NCBI RefSeq assembly: GCF_026626665.1
Contig: NZ_JAPNKE010000002.1
Coordinates: 9,258,001 to 9,322,000, forward strand
Direction: 5' to 3'
Origin: Nannocystis pusilla
GTDB lineage: Bacteria; Myxococcota_A; Polyangia; Nannocystales; Nannocystaceae
DNA: 64,000 nucleotides
Shown: one piece after another, positions 47,817 through 58,738 of the stretch
Position numbering within the stretch: position 1 is the stretch's first letter
Layout: each line of letters begins with the position of its first letter
Translations under genes and position numbers: made by a program
The notes under the pieces: model-generated
What the model was told of the DNA's origin: nothing
What the model saw: only the letters and a program-made list of their open reading frames with translations
Databases searched by the model: none

Positions 47817-49546
47817 CTAGGGCGTCTCGACGACGCAGTCTTGCTCGATGTCCTGGCAGACGTCGTCCTGGTTGCCGAGGATGCAGAGGAAGGTCGGCTT
47901 CACCGTCATCGCCGCGGGGACGGCCACGGCGTCGCAGGTCGCCAGCGCCAGGTTGCCGACGATGCTGAGCCCCTCGGCGGTCGCCAGCGAGCCGCCGGCG
48001 CCGAGCTGAACGGCGGCGACGGAGGTGAGCGCGGGGTTGGCCTCGACGTTCACGAACTCGGCGGACTCCAGGCCCTCGAGCCCGGCGAGGCTCGTGAGCG
48101 CGGGGTTGTGGCCGATGTGGAGCGCGGCGCTCCGGAGCGACGCGAGGTCCGAGAGGTCGGTGACGGCGAGGTCCGAGAGCGTGAATTGCTCGTCGACGGT
48201 CTCGAGCTGACCGAGCCCGACGAGCGACGCGAGCTCGGGGTTTCCGACCAGGTCGACGCGCCGGATCTGCCGCAGCTGCGAGAACCCCGTCAGCGCGGCC
48301 AGCGAGTCGTTGCTGGCGATCTCGAGGCTCCCAGGGCTGGTCATGAACGCGCCGAAGCCCGCGATCTCCGTCAAAGCTTGGTTGCCGTAGATCCGCAGGG
48401 TGTCGACGGCGACCAGCGCGTCGAACCCCGCCAGCGCCGTCAGGCCTCCGTTGAACTCGACGGCGAGGAGGCCGACCGACTCGAGCGCGGGGAAGCCTTC
48501 GGCGGCGAGCAAGCCGGGGTTGCTGGAGATCTCGAGCGCCGCGCCGACGGCGGTGAGCGACTCGAAGCCGGCGAGGGACGCGAGCGCGTCGTTGTCGGCG
48601 AGCTTCAAGTCGGCGCCGACGGTGGTCAGCGCCGGCAGGTCGAGGCTCTGCAGCGCGGCGTTGTCGACGATCCGCAGATCGCCGCTGATCGTGGTCAGCG
48701 CCGGCGAGCCGAGGTGCTGGAGCGCGTCGTTCTGCTCGACCTCGAGGTACTCGCCGATCTCGGCGAGGGCGGCGAGGCCGGTGAGGTCGAGGAGCTGCGG
48801 GTTGCGCTCGATCAGCACGAACTGTCCGACCGAGGCCAGGCTGTCCAGGCCCGCGAGGCTGGTGAGCGCGTCGTTGAACGAGACCGCGAGGAACTCCTCG
48901 ATCGAGGTCAGGCCCTCGAGCCCGGCGAGCGAGGTCAGGCCGGTGCTGCTGATCTGGACCGCGCCGGAGACGTGCTCGAGGTGATGGAACGGCAGACTGG
49001 TGATCGGGATGCCGTCGAGGTTCAGGTCGCCGTCCGTGATCTCCTGCAGGTTGGCCAGCGCGCCGATGTCGGTGAGCATCGGCCCGCTGGTGATGCCGAG
49101 GTGGCCGACGCGCTCGAGGTTCTCGAGCCCGGCCAGCGAGACGAACTTGCTCTGACTGATCTGGAGGTAGTCGCCGACCTGCCGCAGCGACTCCAAGCCC
49201 TCGAGATCGGGACGGTCGACGTTGAGGAACGACAGGGCGCCGGTGATGCACTCGACGCCGGCCAGCGCGGCGATCGCCGCCTCGGTGTCGTGTTCGTCGA
49301 TGAAGACGTCGCCCGCGAGGCAATCGGCGGGCAGGGCGTCGGTGGTCGTGGGCGCGACGGTCGTGTCGGGCGCGTCGGATGTGGTCGGCTCGGCCGCGGT
49401 GGTCGTGGTCGCGTCGCCTTCGGTCGTGCTCGCGCTGGTGGTCGTGTCGTCGCTGTCGCTGTCGCTGTCGCCGGGCGTCGGCCCGCACGCCGCGAGCAGC
49501 AGCACCTAGCCGCCGCGCGGCGCCTGCTTCCATCGAGGGCGATCAT
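47817..49546 (-). CDS. Leucine-rich/receptor-L-like repeat lipoprotein, frame break at ~49507
   Basis: The main frame holds a lipobox LLLAAC, a Thr/Ser/Asp linker (~20-60) and about 20 repeats of ~23 residues of the type SLAGLEGLTSIEEFLAVSFNDALT, which form a receptor-L or LRR-like beta solenoid. It ends with two Cys pairs (CILGNQDDVCQDIEQDC). In frame it begins only seven residues before the lipobox Cys, right after a TAG. One missing base at 49506-49509 joins it to ATG 49546 (MIALDGSRRRAAA), giving a normal signal peptide and ~576 residues. A surface binding protein; the ligand is unknown. Confidence 0.82.
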
Positions 49547-49696
49547 GCCGCCACGATTTCACGCCGGGCGGCTCGCGCACAAGGTGAGCTCGCGGCCGTC
49601 GGAGGTGACGGTTCGCGAGGCCGCGCCGCCGGTGGGGGACCGACTGCGCGACGGAATCCGGCGGTGATGGCCACGCGCGTGGCGTCGGGCGCGGGA

Positions 49697-50515
49697 TCAG
49701 TTCTTGGTCAGGTCGTCGAGCTGGAGCACCTGGCGGGCGGTCTCGAGATCCTTGACGTCGCGCAGGCGGCCGCGCTGCGGCGCGTCGGCGTGCGGCACGT
49801 TGGTCTCGAGCAGCTCCTTGAAGCGCTGCAGGTCGGACTCGATCTGCTTCTGCGGGTTGGCCCCGAGCGCGCTCGAGATCATGGTGCCGATCACGCCGGC
49901 CGGCGGGTGGTACTCGAGGTTGACGGTGATGCGCGTGGTGTGGCCGCCGACGCCGCGCTCGAACCGGACCGAGCCGGCGTTGGGCAGCTCGGCGCCCTCG
50001 AGCGAGCGCCAGGCGATCAGCTCGCCCGGGACGTCGTTGATGATCTCGGCGTCCCACGACACCGAGATGTCGGCCGGGCCGCGCACGCGCCAGCGCGAGC
50101 GCCGTTCGTCGAGCACGGTGACCGACTCGAGGTGACGCATGAAGCGCGGCAGGTTGTCGAGCTCGCGCCAGAACCGGTAGACGCGCTCGGGCGGCTGGCG
50201 CACGGTGATCGTGTGCAGCAGCTTGACGCCCTGGCCGTGCGGCACGCTGGCACTGGGGCCGCGCACGCCGTGGGCGGTGCTGACCTTGAGGCGGGCGTAG
50301 AGCGGGCTGTGGCCGGTCAGCGCCCGGTGCAGCAGCGCGCCGCCGACGGCGATCACCGGGATGCTGCCCCAGGTGCGACGGATCGCCGCCAGGGCGAAGC
50401 ACCCGACGGCGCCGGCCAGGGAGGCGGCGCGCTCGAGCGGATGCACGTTGACTTCATCAGGCCAATCGGTTCGGTCGCCGAGGTGGCGACGCAGGTCTCG
50501 GAGCTTGTCGAACAT
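49697..50515 (-). CDS. SRPBCC-domain protein with N-terminal DUF2892-like membrane segment
   Basis: A 272-residue protein. Residues ~25-75 (NVHPLERAASLAGAVGCFALAAIRR...ALLHRALTGHSPLY) form the short two-helix unit seen in DUF2892/YgaP-like proteins. From ~105 the START/SRPBCC fold follows (HTITVRQPPERVYRFWRELDNLPRFMRHLESVTVLD, TTRITVNLEYHPPAGVIGT), close to the cyclase/dehydrase or COQ10 group, so it may bind a lipid or quinone. A C-terminal helical tail follows. It is transcribed alone. The start at MFDKLRDL is preferred; the upstream extension is Arg-rich. Confidence 0.78.
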   Translation of the reverse strand: MFDKLRDLRRHLGDRTDWPDEVNVHPLERAASLAGAVGCFALAAIRRTWGSIPVIAVGGALLHRALTGHSPLYARLKVSTAHGVRGPSASVPHGQGVKLLHTITVRQPPERVYRFWRELDNLPRFMRHLESVTVLDERRSRWRVRGPADISVSWDAEIINDVPGELIAWRSLEGAELPNAGSVRFERGVGGHTTRITVNLEYHPPAGVIGTMISSALGANPQKQIESDLQRFKELLETNVPHADAPQRGRLRDVKDLETARQVLQLDDLTKN

Positions 50516-50639
50516 GGCACCTCTACCGCGGCGCGGCGCCATGCTTTGGTTCTGGTCGCCGCGTCGTGCAAGTCGCGGGCTCACGGTCGAGCCCGCTGAG
50601 GCGGCCGCGCCGACGGGTTCGCGGCCGCCAGTCGCCTGC

Positions 50640-51296
50640 TCAGGGCGCAGCGCCGGCGACCTCGCGCTCGGCTTCTTCGGTCCACGCGCGCATGTCGGGG
50701 GTGGCGAGGACCGCGTCGACGTAGGCCGCGCACACGGGGTCGAGCGCGACGCCGTAGCTGCGGAAGCGGGTCGCGACCGGGGCGTACATGCAGTCGACGA
50801 TCGTCCATGTCCCGAAGAGCATGTCGCCGCCGGCCCCGAAGCGAGCCCGACAGTCGCGCCACAGCTGGCAGATCCGTTCGATCTCGAGCTGGGTCGCGGG
50901 CGACGGCGTGACCCGCGTGCGCAGCGTCAGATCCATCGGCAGCTCGCCGCGCAGGTTGGCGAAGCCGCCGTGCATCTCGGTCGCCGCGCTGCGCGCCTGC
51001 GCGCGGACGCCGGGGTCGGCGGGCCAGAGACCAGCGGCGGGGAACCACTCGGCGAGCGTCTCGCAGATCGCCAGCGACTCCCAGATCGGCAGCTCACCGT
51101 CGAGGAGCACCGGCACTCGGGCGGTCGGCGAGGCGGCCTCGAGCTCGGCGCGCGTGCTGTCGCGATCGAGGAGGATCTTGCGCTCGCGAAAGGGGTACCC
51201 GGTGGCCCGCAGCGCGAGCCACGGGCGGAGGCTCCACGACGACTTGCGCTTGTCGCCGATGACGAGGACGAGCTCGGGGCTGTGCGGCCTGGACAT
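50640..51296 (-). CDS. Glutathione S-transferase family protein
   Basis: A 218-residue GST. The N-terminal thioredoxin-like domain has GDKRKSSWSLRPWLALRATG, with Ser in place for glutathione activation, then SPTARVPVLLDGELPIWESLAICETLAE, the cis-Pro and gamma-Glu contact region. The C-terminal helical domain ends with MLFGTWTIVDCMYAPVATRFRSYG. Its substrate is unknown. The start is decided by a TACGCT box 9 nt upstream. The coding part at 50807-50825 happens to match the palindrome family (see findings). Confidence 0.88.
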   Translation of the reverse strand: MSRPHSPELVLVIGDKRKSSWSLRPWLALRATGYPFRERKILLDRDSTRAELEAASPTARVPVLLDGELPIWESLAICETLAEWFPAAGLWPADPGVRAQARSAATEMHGGFANLRGELPMDLTLRTRVTPSPATQLEIERICQLWRDCRARFGAGGDMLFGTWTIVDCMYAPVATRFRSYGVALDPVCAAYVDAVLATPDMRAWTEEAEREVAGAAP

Positions 51297-51305
51297 GCGC
51301 TCCGG

Positions 51306-51311
51306 AGCGTA
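51306..51311 (-). promoter_or_regulatory. -10 box of the GST gene
   Basis: TACGCT on the minus strand ends 9 nt before the ATG at 51296. Confidence 0.45.
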
Positions 51312-51344
51312 GAGCAGCGGCTTGGCGGTGGACAGTCCTGTTGC

Positions 51345-51350
51345 TATCGT
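51345..51350 (+). promoter_or_regulatory. Extended -10 box of the lipoprotein gene at 51360
   Basis: TTGC-TATCGT ends 9 nt before the ATG; the divergent GST box lies 34 nt away. Confidence 0.5.
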
Positions 51351-51359
51351 GCGCCCGCC

Positions 51360-52295
51360 ATGATCGCACGCCAGGCCGCCTACCCCCTCACGCTCGCCCT
51401 CGTCCTCGCTGCCTGCGGCGGCGCCAGCGACCCCGCCAAGGGCGCCAAGGCCGACGCCAAGGACGCCAAGGCCGACGCCAAGACCGAGGTCATCGACACC
51501 AAGCGCAACGACGCGACCAGCCTCGACAAGGCGGTGCAGGCGCTCGACCTCAGCGGGCCGGTGCCGCCCGAGGCCAGCGTGGTGTTCTTCACGGTCGACG
51601 GCGCGCTCATCCCGATCGGCTGCTACGACAGCGCGAAGAAGAAGCTCGCGGGCGGCAAGGACTGCCTCGGCCTGGTCAAGGCCGGCGACGACGTGTACCT
51701 GCGCTCGAACAGCGTGGAGAAGCTCGACAAGGCCGGGGCGCCCAAGAGCTCGATGTGCCAGCCGGGCGAGGACAAGCCGACCAGCATCGGCATCCCGTCG
51801 GTCGACTCCGGCGAGACGTTCGACTACGCGGTGTTCCCGAAGTCGATGGGCAAGCTGATCAACCGCGTCGACCCGGAGACCTACAGCGAGAAGGGCCGGG
51901 TGGCCAGCGAGGACGAGAAGAAGGCGCTGTCCGAGCTCATCAAGCCCGACGCGGAGATGCAGATCAACCAGTCGGTGTCGTTCGACGTCGACGGCGACGG
52001 CCAGGCCGACAAGCTGTTCTCGGTCTACGTGGTGAACCCGAAGGACAGCGAGAAGCTGTCGTACAGCGGCGTGCTGCTGCAGCGCGGCAACGCCCCGGGC
52101 AAGTGGGTGCCGCTGCACGAGTCGCGCAACGACACCGAGACCTACACGGTCCGCGCGTTCATCGACCTCGACGGCGACAAGTCGCAAGAAGTGTGGGTCA
52201 ACGCGGTCCTCACCGACGGCGGCGGCGGCGACCGAATCTTCAAGCTCAAGGACGGCGGCGCCGACCCACTGGCCAAGTGGTCTTGCGGGATCTGA
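51360..52295 (+). CDS. Lipoprotein with VCBS/EF-hand-like Asp loops
   Basis: A 311-residue lipoprotein (lipobox VLAAC), then repeated KGAKADAKDAKADAK-type residues. The body carries DVDGDGQADKLF (about residue 206) and DLDGDKSQEVWV (about 270), Asp-rich loops like those of FG-GAP/VCBS repeats that bind calcium. Three or four Cys are spread through it. No known family beyond these motifs. It sits alone between the GST gene and the repeat array at 52358. Confidence 0.7.
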   Translation: MIARQAAYPLTLALVLAACGGASDPAKGAKADAKDAKADAKTEVIDTKRNDATSLDKAVQALDLSGPVPPEASVVFFTVDGALIPIGCYDSAKKKLAGGKDCLGLVKAGDDVYLRSNSVEKLDKAGAPKSSMCQPGEDKPTSIGIPSVDSGETFDYAVFPKSMGKLINRVDPETYSEKGRVASEDEKKALSELIKPDAEMQINQSVSFDVDGDGQADKLFSVYVVNPKDSEKLSYSGVLLQRGNAPGKWVPLHESRNDTETYTVRAFIDLDGDKSQEVWVNAVLTDGGGGDRIFKLKDGGADPLAKWSCGI

Positions 52296-52615
52296 GGCGA
52301 GCCTGAAGCGGAGCGAGAGCGCGGCGGGGCGACCGGCCGCGCTCTTTCCCTTCAGTGATATGGCCGAAGAGACAGGTCTCGGCGGGCGACTCGAGATGGT
52401 CGGAGAGACAGGTGATGCGCCGTTCGCCGGCAGCGCGAGGGCGATGCGGTCGCAGCCGAGCGTCGGTGAGATGGCCGAAGAGACAGGCCGCGCTGGGGCC
52501 GACCCGCGATGGAGATGGCCGAAGAGACAGGTCGTGTCCGCGCGCGAGGACGGCGCGAATTCGCCCGAGGTGCCGCGGTAGAGGCGGTGCGGCGCGTGCT
52601 ACCGTGGCGGGGGCG
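52296..52615. repeat. Gene-free region with four GGCCGAAGAGACAGG half-units
   Basis: Half-units of the form GATGGCCGAAGAGACAGGTC occur at 52358-52379, 52395-52413, 52468-52488 and 52512-52533, all in one direction, spaced 37, 73 and 44 nt apart. They are the CAGG variant of the palindrome family, without their partner arm. A TACCGT box (52600-52605) ends this 320-nt region. Confidence 0.75.
52600..52605 (+). promoter_or_regulatory. Extended -10 box of the large kinase gene
   Basis: TGC-TACCGT ends 10 nt before the ATG at 52616. An in-frame GTG at 52604 falls inside the box, so the ATG is preferred. Confidence 0.45.
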
Positions 52616-55600
52616 ATGGGCGCGAGAGACGAGCCGGGCGGGCCGGGCCGAGCCGGGCTCGAGGAGACGCGGGCCGGTCTGTCACCGTTCGCAAGCGAGC
52701 CGACGCGCGACCTCGAGGACGTCCCGATCGCGGCGCCGATCGCCGTAGCAAGCAGGAGCGACCTCGCGGAGACGCGGGCGCCGACGGGCATCGGTGCGGC
52801 GGAGCGCGAGCAGGTCAAGAGCGGCCTCGCGGAGACGCGGGCGCCGGCGGGCATCGGTGCGGTGGAGGGCGAGCAGGTTGCGAGCGACCTCGCGGAGACG
52901 CGGGCGCCGGCGGGCATCGGTGCGGCGGAGGGCGAGCAAGTTGCGAGCGACCTCGCGGAGACGCGGGCGCCGGCGGGCGCCGGTGCAGCGGAGCGCGAGC
53001 AGGTTGCGAGCGACCTCGAGGAGACGCGGGTGTCGGCGGGCACGGTCGGCGCCGCGGAGCGCAAGGAGGGAGCGACCGAGGAGACGACGCTGAGCGCCGA
53101 GCAGCGGTTCGCCGCCGGCGATCCGCCGGCCCTGCGCGCGGTGCTGCAGCGCGGGCGGATCGGTCGCTTCGTGCTCCTGCGCGAGCTCGGGCGCGGGGCG
53201 ATGGGCGTGGTGTTCGCGGCGTACGACGAGGAGCTCGACCGCAAGGTGGCGATCAAGCTGCTGCACGCGGCGCGCGGGCAGGAGGCGTCGCAGGGGCGGG
53301 CGATGTTGCTGCGCGAGGCCCAGGCGCTGGCCCGGCTGGCCCACCCCAACGTGGTCGCGGTCCACGAGGTCGGGACCGTCGAGGAGGCGGTGTTCGTGGC
53401 CATGGAGTACGTCGCCGGCGTCGACCTGCAGCGCTGGCTGACGGAGGCGCCGCGAGCGTGGCGCGAGGCGCTGGCGGTGCTGCGTCAGGCGGGCGCGGGC
53501 CTGGTGGCGGCGCACCGCGAGGGGCTCGTCCACCGCGACTTCAAGCCGAGCAACGTGCTGGTCGGCGAGGACGGGCGCGTGCGCGTGGCCGACTTCGGGC
53601 TGGCGGCGCGTCGCGGCGGGATGACTGGATCTCGCGGCGAGCCGGCGCTGGGACCGGGAGGCACGACCGCGACTCTGGCCAGCGAAGGCGCGTTGATCGG
53701 CACGCCGGTGTACATGGCGCCGGAGCTGCTGCGCGGCGGCTCGGCGACCGCGAGCAGCGATCAGTACGCGTTCTGCGTCGCGCTGTACGAGGCGCTGTAC
53801 GGCGCGCGGCCGTTCGACGGCGAGACGCTGGCGACGCTCACCGCCGCGATCGAGCAGCACGCGCTGCCGACCTCGCCGCCGCGCGCGGGGGTGCCGGCGT
53901 GGCTGCACGCGGCCGTGTGTCGCGGGCTGGCGAAGCGGCCGGAGGAGCGCTTCGCCTCGCTCGCCGAGCTGGTCGAGCTGCTGACCCGCGACCCCGAGGC
54001 CGAGCGGCAGCAGCGAAGGCGACGGGCGCTCCAGATCGCCGGGTCGATCGTCGGCACCGCGGTGCTCGTCGCGGGGGTGATGTTCGGCTACGCCGCGGCG
54101 AGCCGCTACGCGGGCGAGCGCCGGGCGCTACGCCGGCTGGAGGCGCTGCACGGGCAGATCGAGGCGCTCCGCGCTCGCGGCGACACCAACGAGGCGCGCC
54201 GATCGCTGCGCACGTTCGTGGCCTTGCCGGAGAACCGCGGCCTGGCGGTGGTCGCTCGCGCGTACCTCGAGTGGGCGGCGGCCCAGACCGACCACGCCGA
54301 GGCGGTCGACGCGTACGGCAGCGCCTACATCGCCGCGCGCACCGAGGAGGATGCCCAGGCCGCCCTGCTCGGCCTCATCGAGCGGCTGAGCGCGCAGCGC
54401 AAGGTGCCGGAGGCCGCGGCCGCGCTGGCGGTGCTGGAGCGGCAGGCCCCGCAGGAGGCGACGCGGCCGGCGCTGCAGGCGGTCCGGCTGGCGGCCGCGC
54501 TGGCGCAGCGCGACCTGCCGGCGGCGGCGCGGGTGCTGGCGAGCGGCGATGAGGACAATTGGGGACATGTCCTGGAGGACCTGTCCCGTGTGACAGAGAT
54601 CGATCCGGGCCGCCTCGGGCCCGAGCCGCAGGCGCTGCCGCGCACGCTGGCGGCGATCGACATCGACGGCGACGGCGCGCGCGAGGTGCTGTCCTGGCGC
54701 TCGGGCCCGATCGCGCAGCTGCTGCGGGCCGACGTCGCGTTGACGCCGATCGGCACGATCGAGGTCGGCGAGGCGCGGCGGGTCGAGGCGGCCGACGGCG
54801 AGTCGCTGCTGTTCGCCAGCTATCCGACGCCGGACCCCAACCGCTTCGAGGTGCGCATGCTCGACGTCGCCGGCGAGTCACCGCGCGTGGTCGACGTGTG
54901 GCCTGACAGCGTGCAGATGCACGCGACGACGCTCGACTTCGACGGCGACGGCCGGCGCGAGGTCTACCTCGGCACCGAGGCGTACGCGCGCCGGTTCTGG
55001 CGCATCGAGCGAGACGAGGCCGGCAGGTGGACGCGACGCTCGGCCCACGGCCCGACCGAGGCGGCCGGGTCAGATCTGTCGGCGGTGCTCACCGCGGACC
55101 TCGAGGGCGACGGACGGCCGGAGATCGTGGTCGCGGCCGGGCCGTGGAAGGCCTACGACCTGCGAATTTTCAAACCGACGCCCGCGGGCGAGCTCGACCT
55201 GGTGGTGCGGCGCGCGTTCGGCTCGTACCAGGCGCAGGGCGTGCAGAGGATGCGTGCACCCGGCGGCGACCTGCTGGTGTTGTCGAAGATCGACGGCCAG
55301 ATCGCCCCGGGCAGGTTCCCGGTCGACAAGCCGCTCGGCGAGCCGGCGGGGATCTACGTGGTCGGCCTGCGCTCGGGGGCGCTCGAGATCCTCGGCCACG
55401 TGCCGGCGCAGGCCGAGGACGGCGCGCAGCAACGATTCACGCGCGTGCACACGGGCGACCTCGACGGCGACGGCCAGGACGAGGCGGTGATCGGCGTCCA
55501 GGGGCTGGGGACGATGCTGCTGCGCTGGCGCCCCGACGCGCCGCTCCGACCGCAGCAGATCGGCGGCCTCGCGCCGCTGCTGGTCGAGGACCTCGATCAC

Positions 55601-57432
55601 GACGGCCGCGCCGAGATCGTGGCCGCGACGTTCGAGGCGAGCCCGCGCCTGCTGGTGCTCGGGGCCGGGACCTCGCCGCTGCCGCCGCTGCCGCCGCTCG
55701 ACCGCGAGCCGCGGCCGATCCCGCCGGGCATCACCGACCCGGCGATCGCCCAGGCGTGGGCGAACGCCGAGCAGCTGGCGGCGATCGGGCTGCCGCGCCG
55801 GACCGCCGACGAGCTGTCCGATATCGCAGGTTTTTCGGGCAATGTCGAAAAGGACATGCTCCTGCGGACAGGCGAACTCTACTCGGCGATCGGCGAGGAC
55901 GCGCTGGCGGCCGAGCGCTACGTGGCGGCGGCGAGCCGGCCCGACCTGGCGCCGCGGGCGCTGGCCGGGGCCGCGGCGGCGCGGCGCCGGCTGGGCGAGT
56001 TCGCGGCGGCGGAGGCGTTGACGCGCCAGCGGCTGGCGGTGGTCGAGACGGGCGAGCGGGCCGCGGTCGAGGCCGAGCTGGCGGCGCTGACGACCGCCAC
56101 GGCGCCGCGCCCGAGCTCGCGCTCGGCTTCGACAGGCCGCTCGACCCTCGCTGGCGAGTCGCCGATCCGGTGGCGTTGCGGCGCGCGCCGGGGCGGCAGG
56201 CGCTGTCGTTGTGGGCCTCGCGCTCGCCGGTGCTGGCCGAGCTGCCGCTGACGTGGGACGGCGGACCGGCGGCGCTCGAGGTCGAGCTCGAGGTCGACCG
56301 CATGGAGTGGGGCAACAAGCTGTCGCTGGTGGTCGCGGATGGCGACCAGGAGCCGTGGCTGGCGGCGACGGTCGGCGGGTTCGGCCAGAGCGACCGGCCC
56401 GAGACGCGCGTGAGCCTCGGCAGCCAGGAGCCGGTGCTGGTGGTGCAGGACGGCGCGACGGTGCGCGTGCGCATGGCGGTGTACCCGGGGCTGGCGACGA
56501 CGATCCGCGAGCTCGAGTCGGGCGAGCAGCGGCGCCGCCTCGTGAGCGCGTGGAACGACGCGACGCGCACTCCGCCGCCCGGTCCGCTGTCGTTGCGCGT
56601 GCTCGCCGAGGCGGTCGAGCCGGACTTCGTCGGGCACGTGTGGGTGCGCTCGCTCCGCCTCACCGGCTTCACCAGCGATTCGGCCGCTGCGAGCGCGGAC
56701 GCAACGGCGTGGCTGCTGGCCGAGGGTGAGCTGGCCGCGGCGGTGCAGGCGTCGACGTCGGCCGCGCCGGGCAGCGCGCAGCAGGTGTGGCGCATCGACG
56801 CGTGGCTCGGGCTCGGCGAGGTCGAGCGGGCGGCGGCGGACATCCGGACCTTCCTCGCGGTCGTCGGCGAGAGCGACCCGGTGTACGACGCGCTGCACCA
56901 GCGGCTGCGACGGGGCGACGCGGCGGCGTGGTTGGCGGCGCGCGCCTCGTTCGGCCCGCGGCTCGTCGATCTGGTGCTCGACCCGTCCGTCTCGCTGTCG
57001 CTGCGGCCCGAGGACGTCGACGTCGTCCTGCATCACCTCGCGGCCACCGATCCGCGCGCGGCGCCGGAAGATCCGCTGGAGCTGCAGCGGCTGGTGACGA
57101 TCGACTATGCGCGCGGGCTGGCGCTGACGCGGGCCGGACGGTTGTCGGCCGCGCGCGAGGCGTTCGGCGCCGCGTACGCTCGGGTGACCGCGGACCGGAC
57201 GTTCCCGGCGCGCGACAAGCTGCACACGCGCTTGCTCGCCGAGCAGCTTGACCTCGCGGCGGCGATGGAGGATCGCGCGGCGGCGCTGCGGTGGATCGAC
57301 GCCGCGTTGACGACCAGCGAGACCCCGTACCTCGCGCTCGAGCGCATGCAGTCGCACCCCGGGTTGTCGCGGTTGTTCGGGCCGGAGGTGTGGGCTCAGT
57401 TGAAGGCGCAGGTCGTGGCCGCGCGGCCGTGA
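52616..57432 (+). CDS. Giant Ser/Thr kinase with VCBS-like extracytoplasmic region, frame break at ~56109
   Basis: About 1605 residues after restoring one missing base near 56107-56112. Residues ~49-154 are five 21-residue repeats (LAETRAPAGIGAAEGEQVASD). The kinase domain (~181-455) has LGRGAMGVVFAAY, VAIKLL, LVHRDFKPSNVLV, VADFGLAAR and GTPVYMAPE. A membrane helix (~471-496) follows, then helical repeats, then FG-GAP/VCBS Asp loops (DIDGDGAREVL, TLDFDGDGRREVYL, GDLDGDGQDEAVIG, DLDHDGRAEIV) and more helical repeats. It is a membrane kinase with a large sensing region, probably outside the cytoplasmic membrane. Ligand unknown. Confidence 0.85.
52763..53077 (+). repeat. Five tandem 63-bp in-frame repeats
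   Basis: Copies start at 52763, 52826, 52889, 52952 and 53015; period exactly 63 nt (21 codons). The inner copies are nearly identical and the last is degenerate. They lengthen the kinase N-terminus. Confidence 0.92.
54561..54598. repeat. GGACATGTCC/GGACCTGTCC pair inside the large kinase
   Basis: GGGGACATGTCC, TGGA, GGACCTGTCCC, then GTGTGACAG. It encodes GHVLEDLSRV, in a loop between the helical region and the first VCBS repeat. Confidence 0.5.
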
Positions 57433-57495
57433 CGGAGCGGCGCGACGTCACGCGGGGCCGCCCATGGCTCGCGGCGCGCGGACGTCGGGGTTTGC

Positions 57496-57501
57496 TACGC
57501 T
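57496..57501 (+). promoter_or_regulatory. Extended -10 box of the lipoprotein gene at 57508
   Basis: TTGC-TACGCT ends 6 nt before the GTG at 57508. Confidence 0.5.
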
Positions 57502-57507
57502 GGCGCG

Positions 57508-58667
57508 GTGATTCGCCCCGGCGGTTGGTTCGGATTGGTGTTGGCGCTCGGCTCCTGTCGCAGCCCGGCGGAGCGGCTGGCGAAGCCGCCGGAGCTCGAG
57601 ATCCCCGGGCAGGGCAAGTGCGTCGTCGGTGGCGCCGCCTCGCACCCGCTGGTGGTCGAGTGGGCGGCCGCCGAGCGGGCCTCCCTCGAGGCTCGGCTCA
57701 AGCGCGGCCTCGTGGCGGTGCGCGTCGATGGTTGCGAGATCTCGGTCTTGAGACAGTGCGACGTCCAGGGCGAGTACTCGTACCTCGGCCTCACCCGCAA
57801 GAACGATCGCGTGAAGATCCGCAGCGCCGACGAGCTCTACGCCCAGCTCCTCTCGGCGCCGCCCGGCTCGAGGGCAAGCTGGCCCGCGCCGGCGAGCTCG
57901 ACGTCGAGATCGCCCTGGTCGGCATGCTCGAGGCGCCGCAGGCCCGGCCCGGGCGCGACCTGCTGGCGGGCGACTGCGACGCGGCCACGCACATCATCTC
58001 CGGCGTGCAGGTCGGGGCGTTCCACTTCTTCGCCGGCGGGGCCGGGGAGATCAAGGTCGGCGCCGGTTTCAATCAGATCGGCGCCGGCGGTGGTTCGACT
58101 GCCGAGCGCGAGACGCTGTCGGCCGACGGTCAGCCTGCGAGCTGCGACGCCTCGACCACGGCCGACCTGCGGCCGCCGGAGGGGTGCGGCGCCTTGATCC
58201 GCATCGAGCTGAGCGCGCTGCCGGGGCTGGCGGTCGCGCAGCCGACGGCGTGTCCTGCCGGGAGCCGGTGGGACGGTCAGACCTGCGCGATGGAACCTTG
58301 CCCTGTGGGCATGTCCCGAAAGCCAGACGGGACCTGCGTCGCGTCCGGGTACCCCGGGCCGACGACGCCCGCGTCGCCGGGCAGCGGGCCGGCGCCGGCG
58401 ACGACGACGCCGGTGAGCGAGCCGAGGCCGGCCAACGACGAGGCTGCGCTGTGCCAGCAGCTGTGCGAGCGCCAGCTCGGGTGCGAGTCGGAGGCCAACA
58501 ACATGGCCCCGCCGGAGGGCAAGGCGCGCGAGCGTTACGTGCGGTCGTGCGGGCGCATGTGCGAGTTCGCGGTGACCGACTGGAACCGGCCGCAGATGCG
58601 CAAGTGCCTGACCATCGAGAGCTGCGGCGAGTTCACCCGCTGCGTCCAGCCGCCCGACTCGCCGTGA
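57508..58667 (+). CDS. Cys-containing lipoprotein of unknown function, frame break at ~57863
   Basis: GTG start, lipobox ALGSC. The first half reads KCVVGGAASHPLVVEWAAAERASLEARLKRGLVAVRVDGCEI and VLRQCDVQGEYSYLGLTRKNDRV; one missing base at 57860-57866 continues LEGKLARAGELDVEIALVGMLEAP, GDCDAATHIISGVQVGAF. A Cys/Pro linker (CPAGSRWDGQTCAMEPCP) and a C-terminal Cys-rich domain (CQQLCERQLGCE..CGRMCEF..CLTIESCGEFTRC) follow. About 386 residues after correction. I know no named family. Part of the linker (GMSRKPDG) is encoded by a GGGCATGTCCCGAA repeat half. Probably secreted or outer-membrane. Confidence 0.72.
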
Positions 58668-58687
58668 CGCCGCGGGGCCCGGCCCTC

Positions 58688-58713
58688 AGGACATGTCCGA
58701 TAGAGCATGTCCC
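58688..58713. repeat. GGACATG palindrome in a convergent junction
   Basis: AGGACATGTCC-GATA-GAGCATGTCCC: an imperfect hairpin in the 71-nt gap between the lipoprotein and SUFU genes. It shares the GATA loop and GAGCATGT arm with the copy at 23768. Confidence 0.85.
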
Positions 58714-58738
58714 AACAGCAAGTCGCCGCGGCGGTCTT

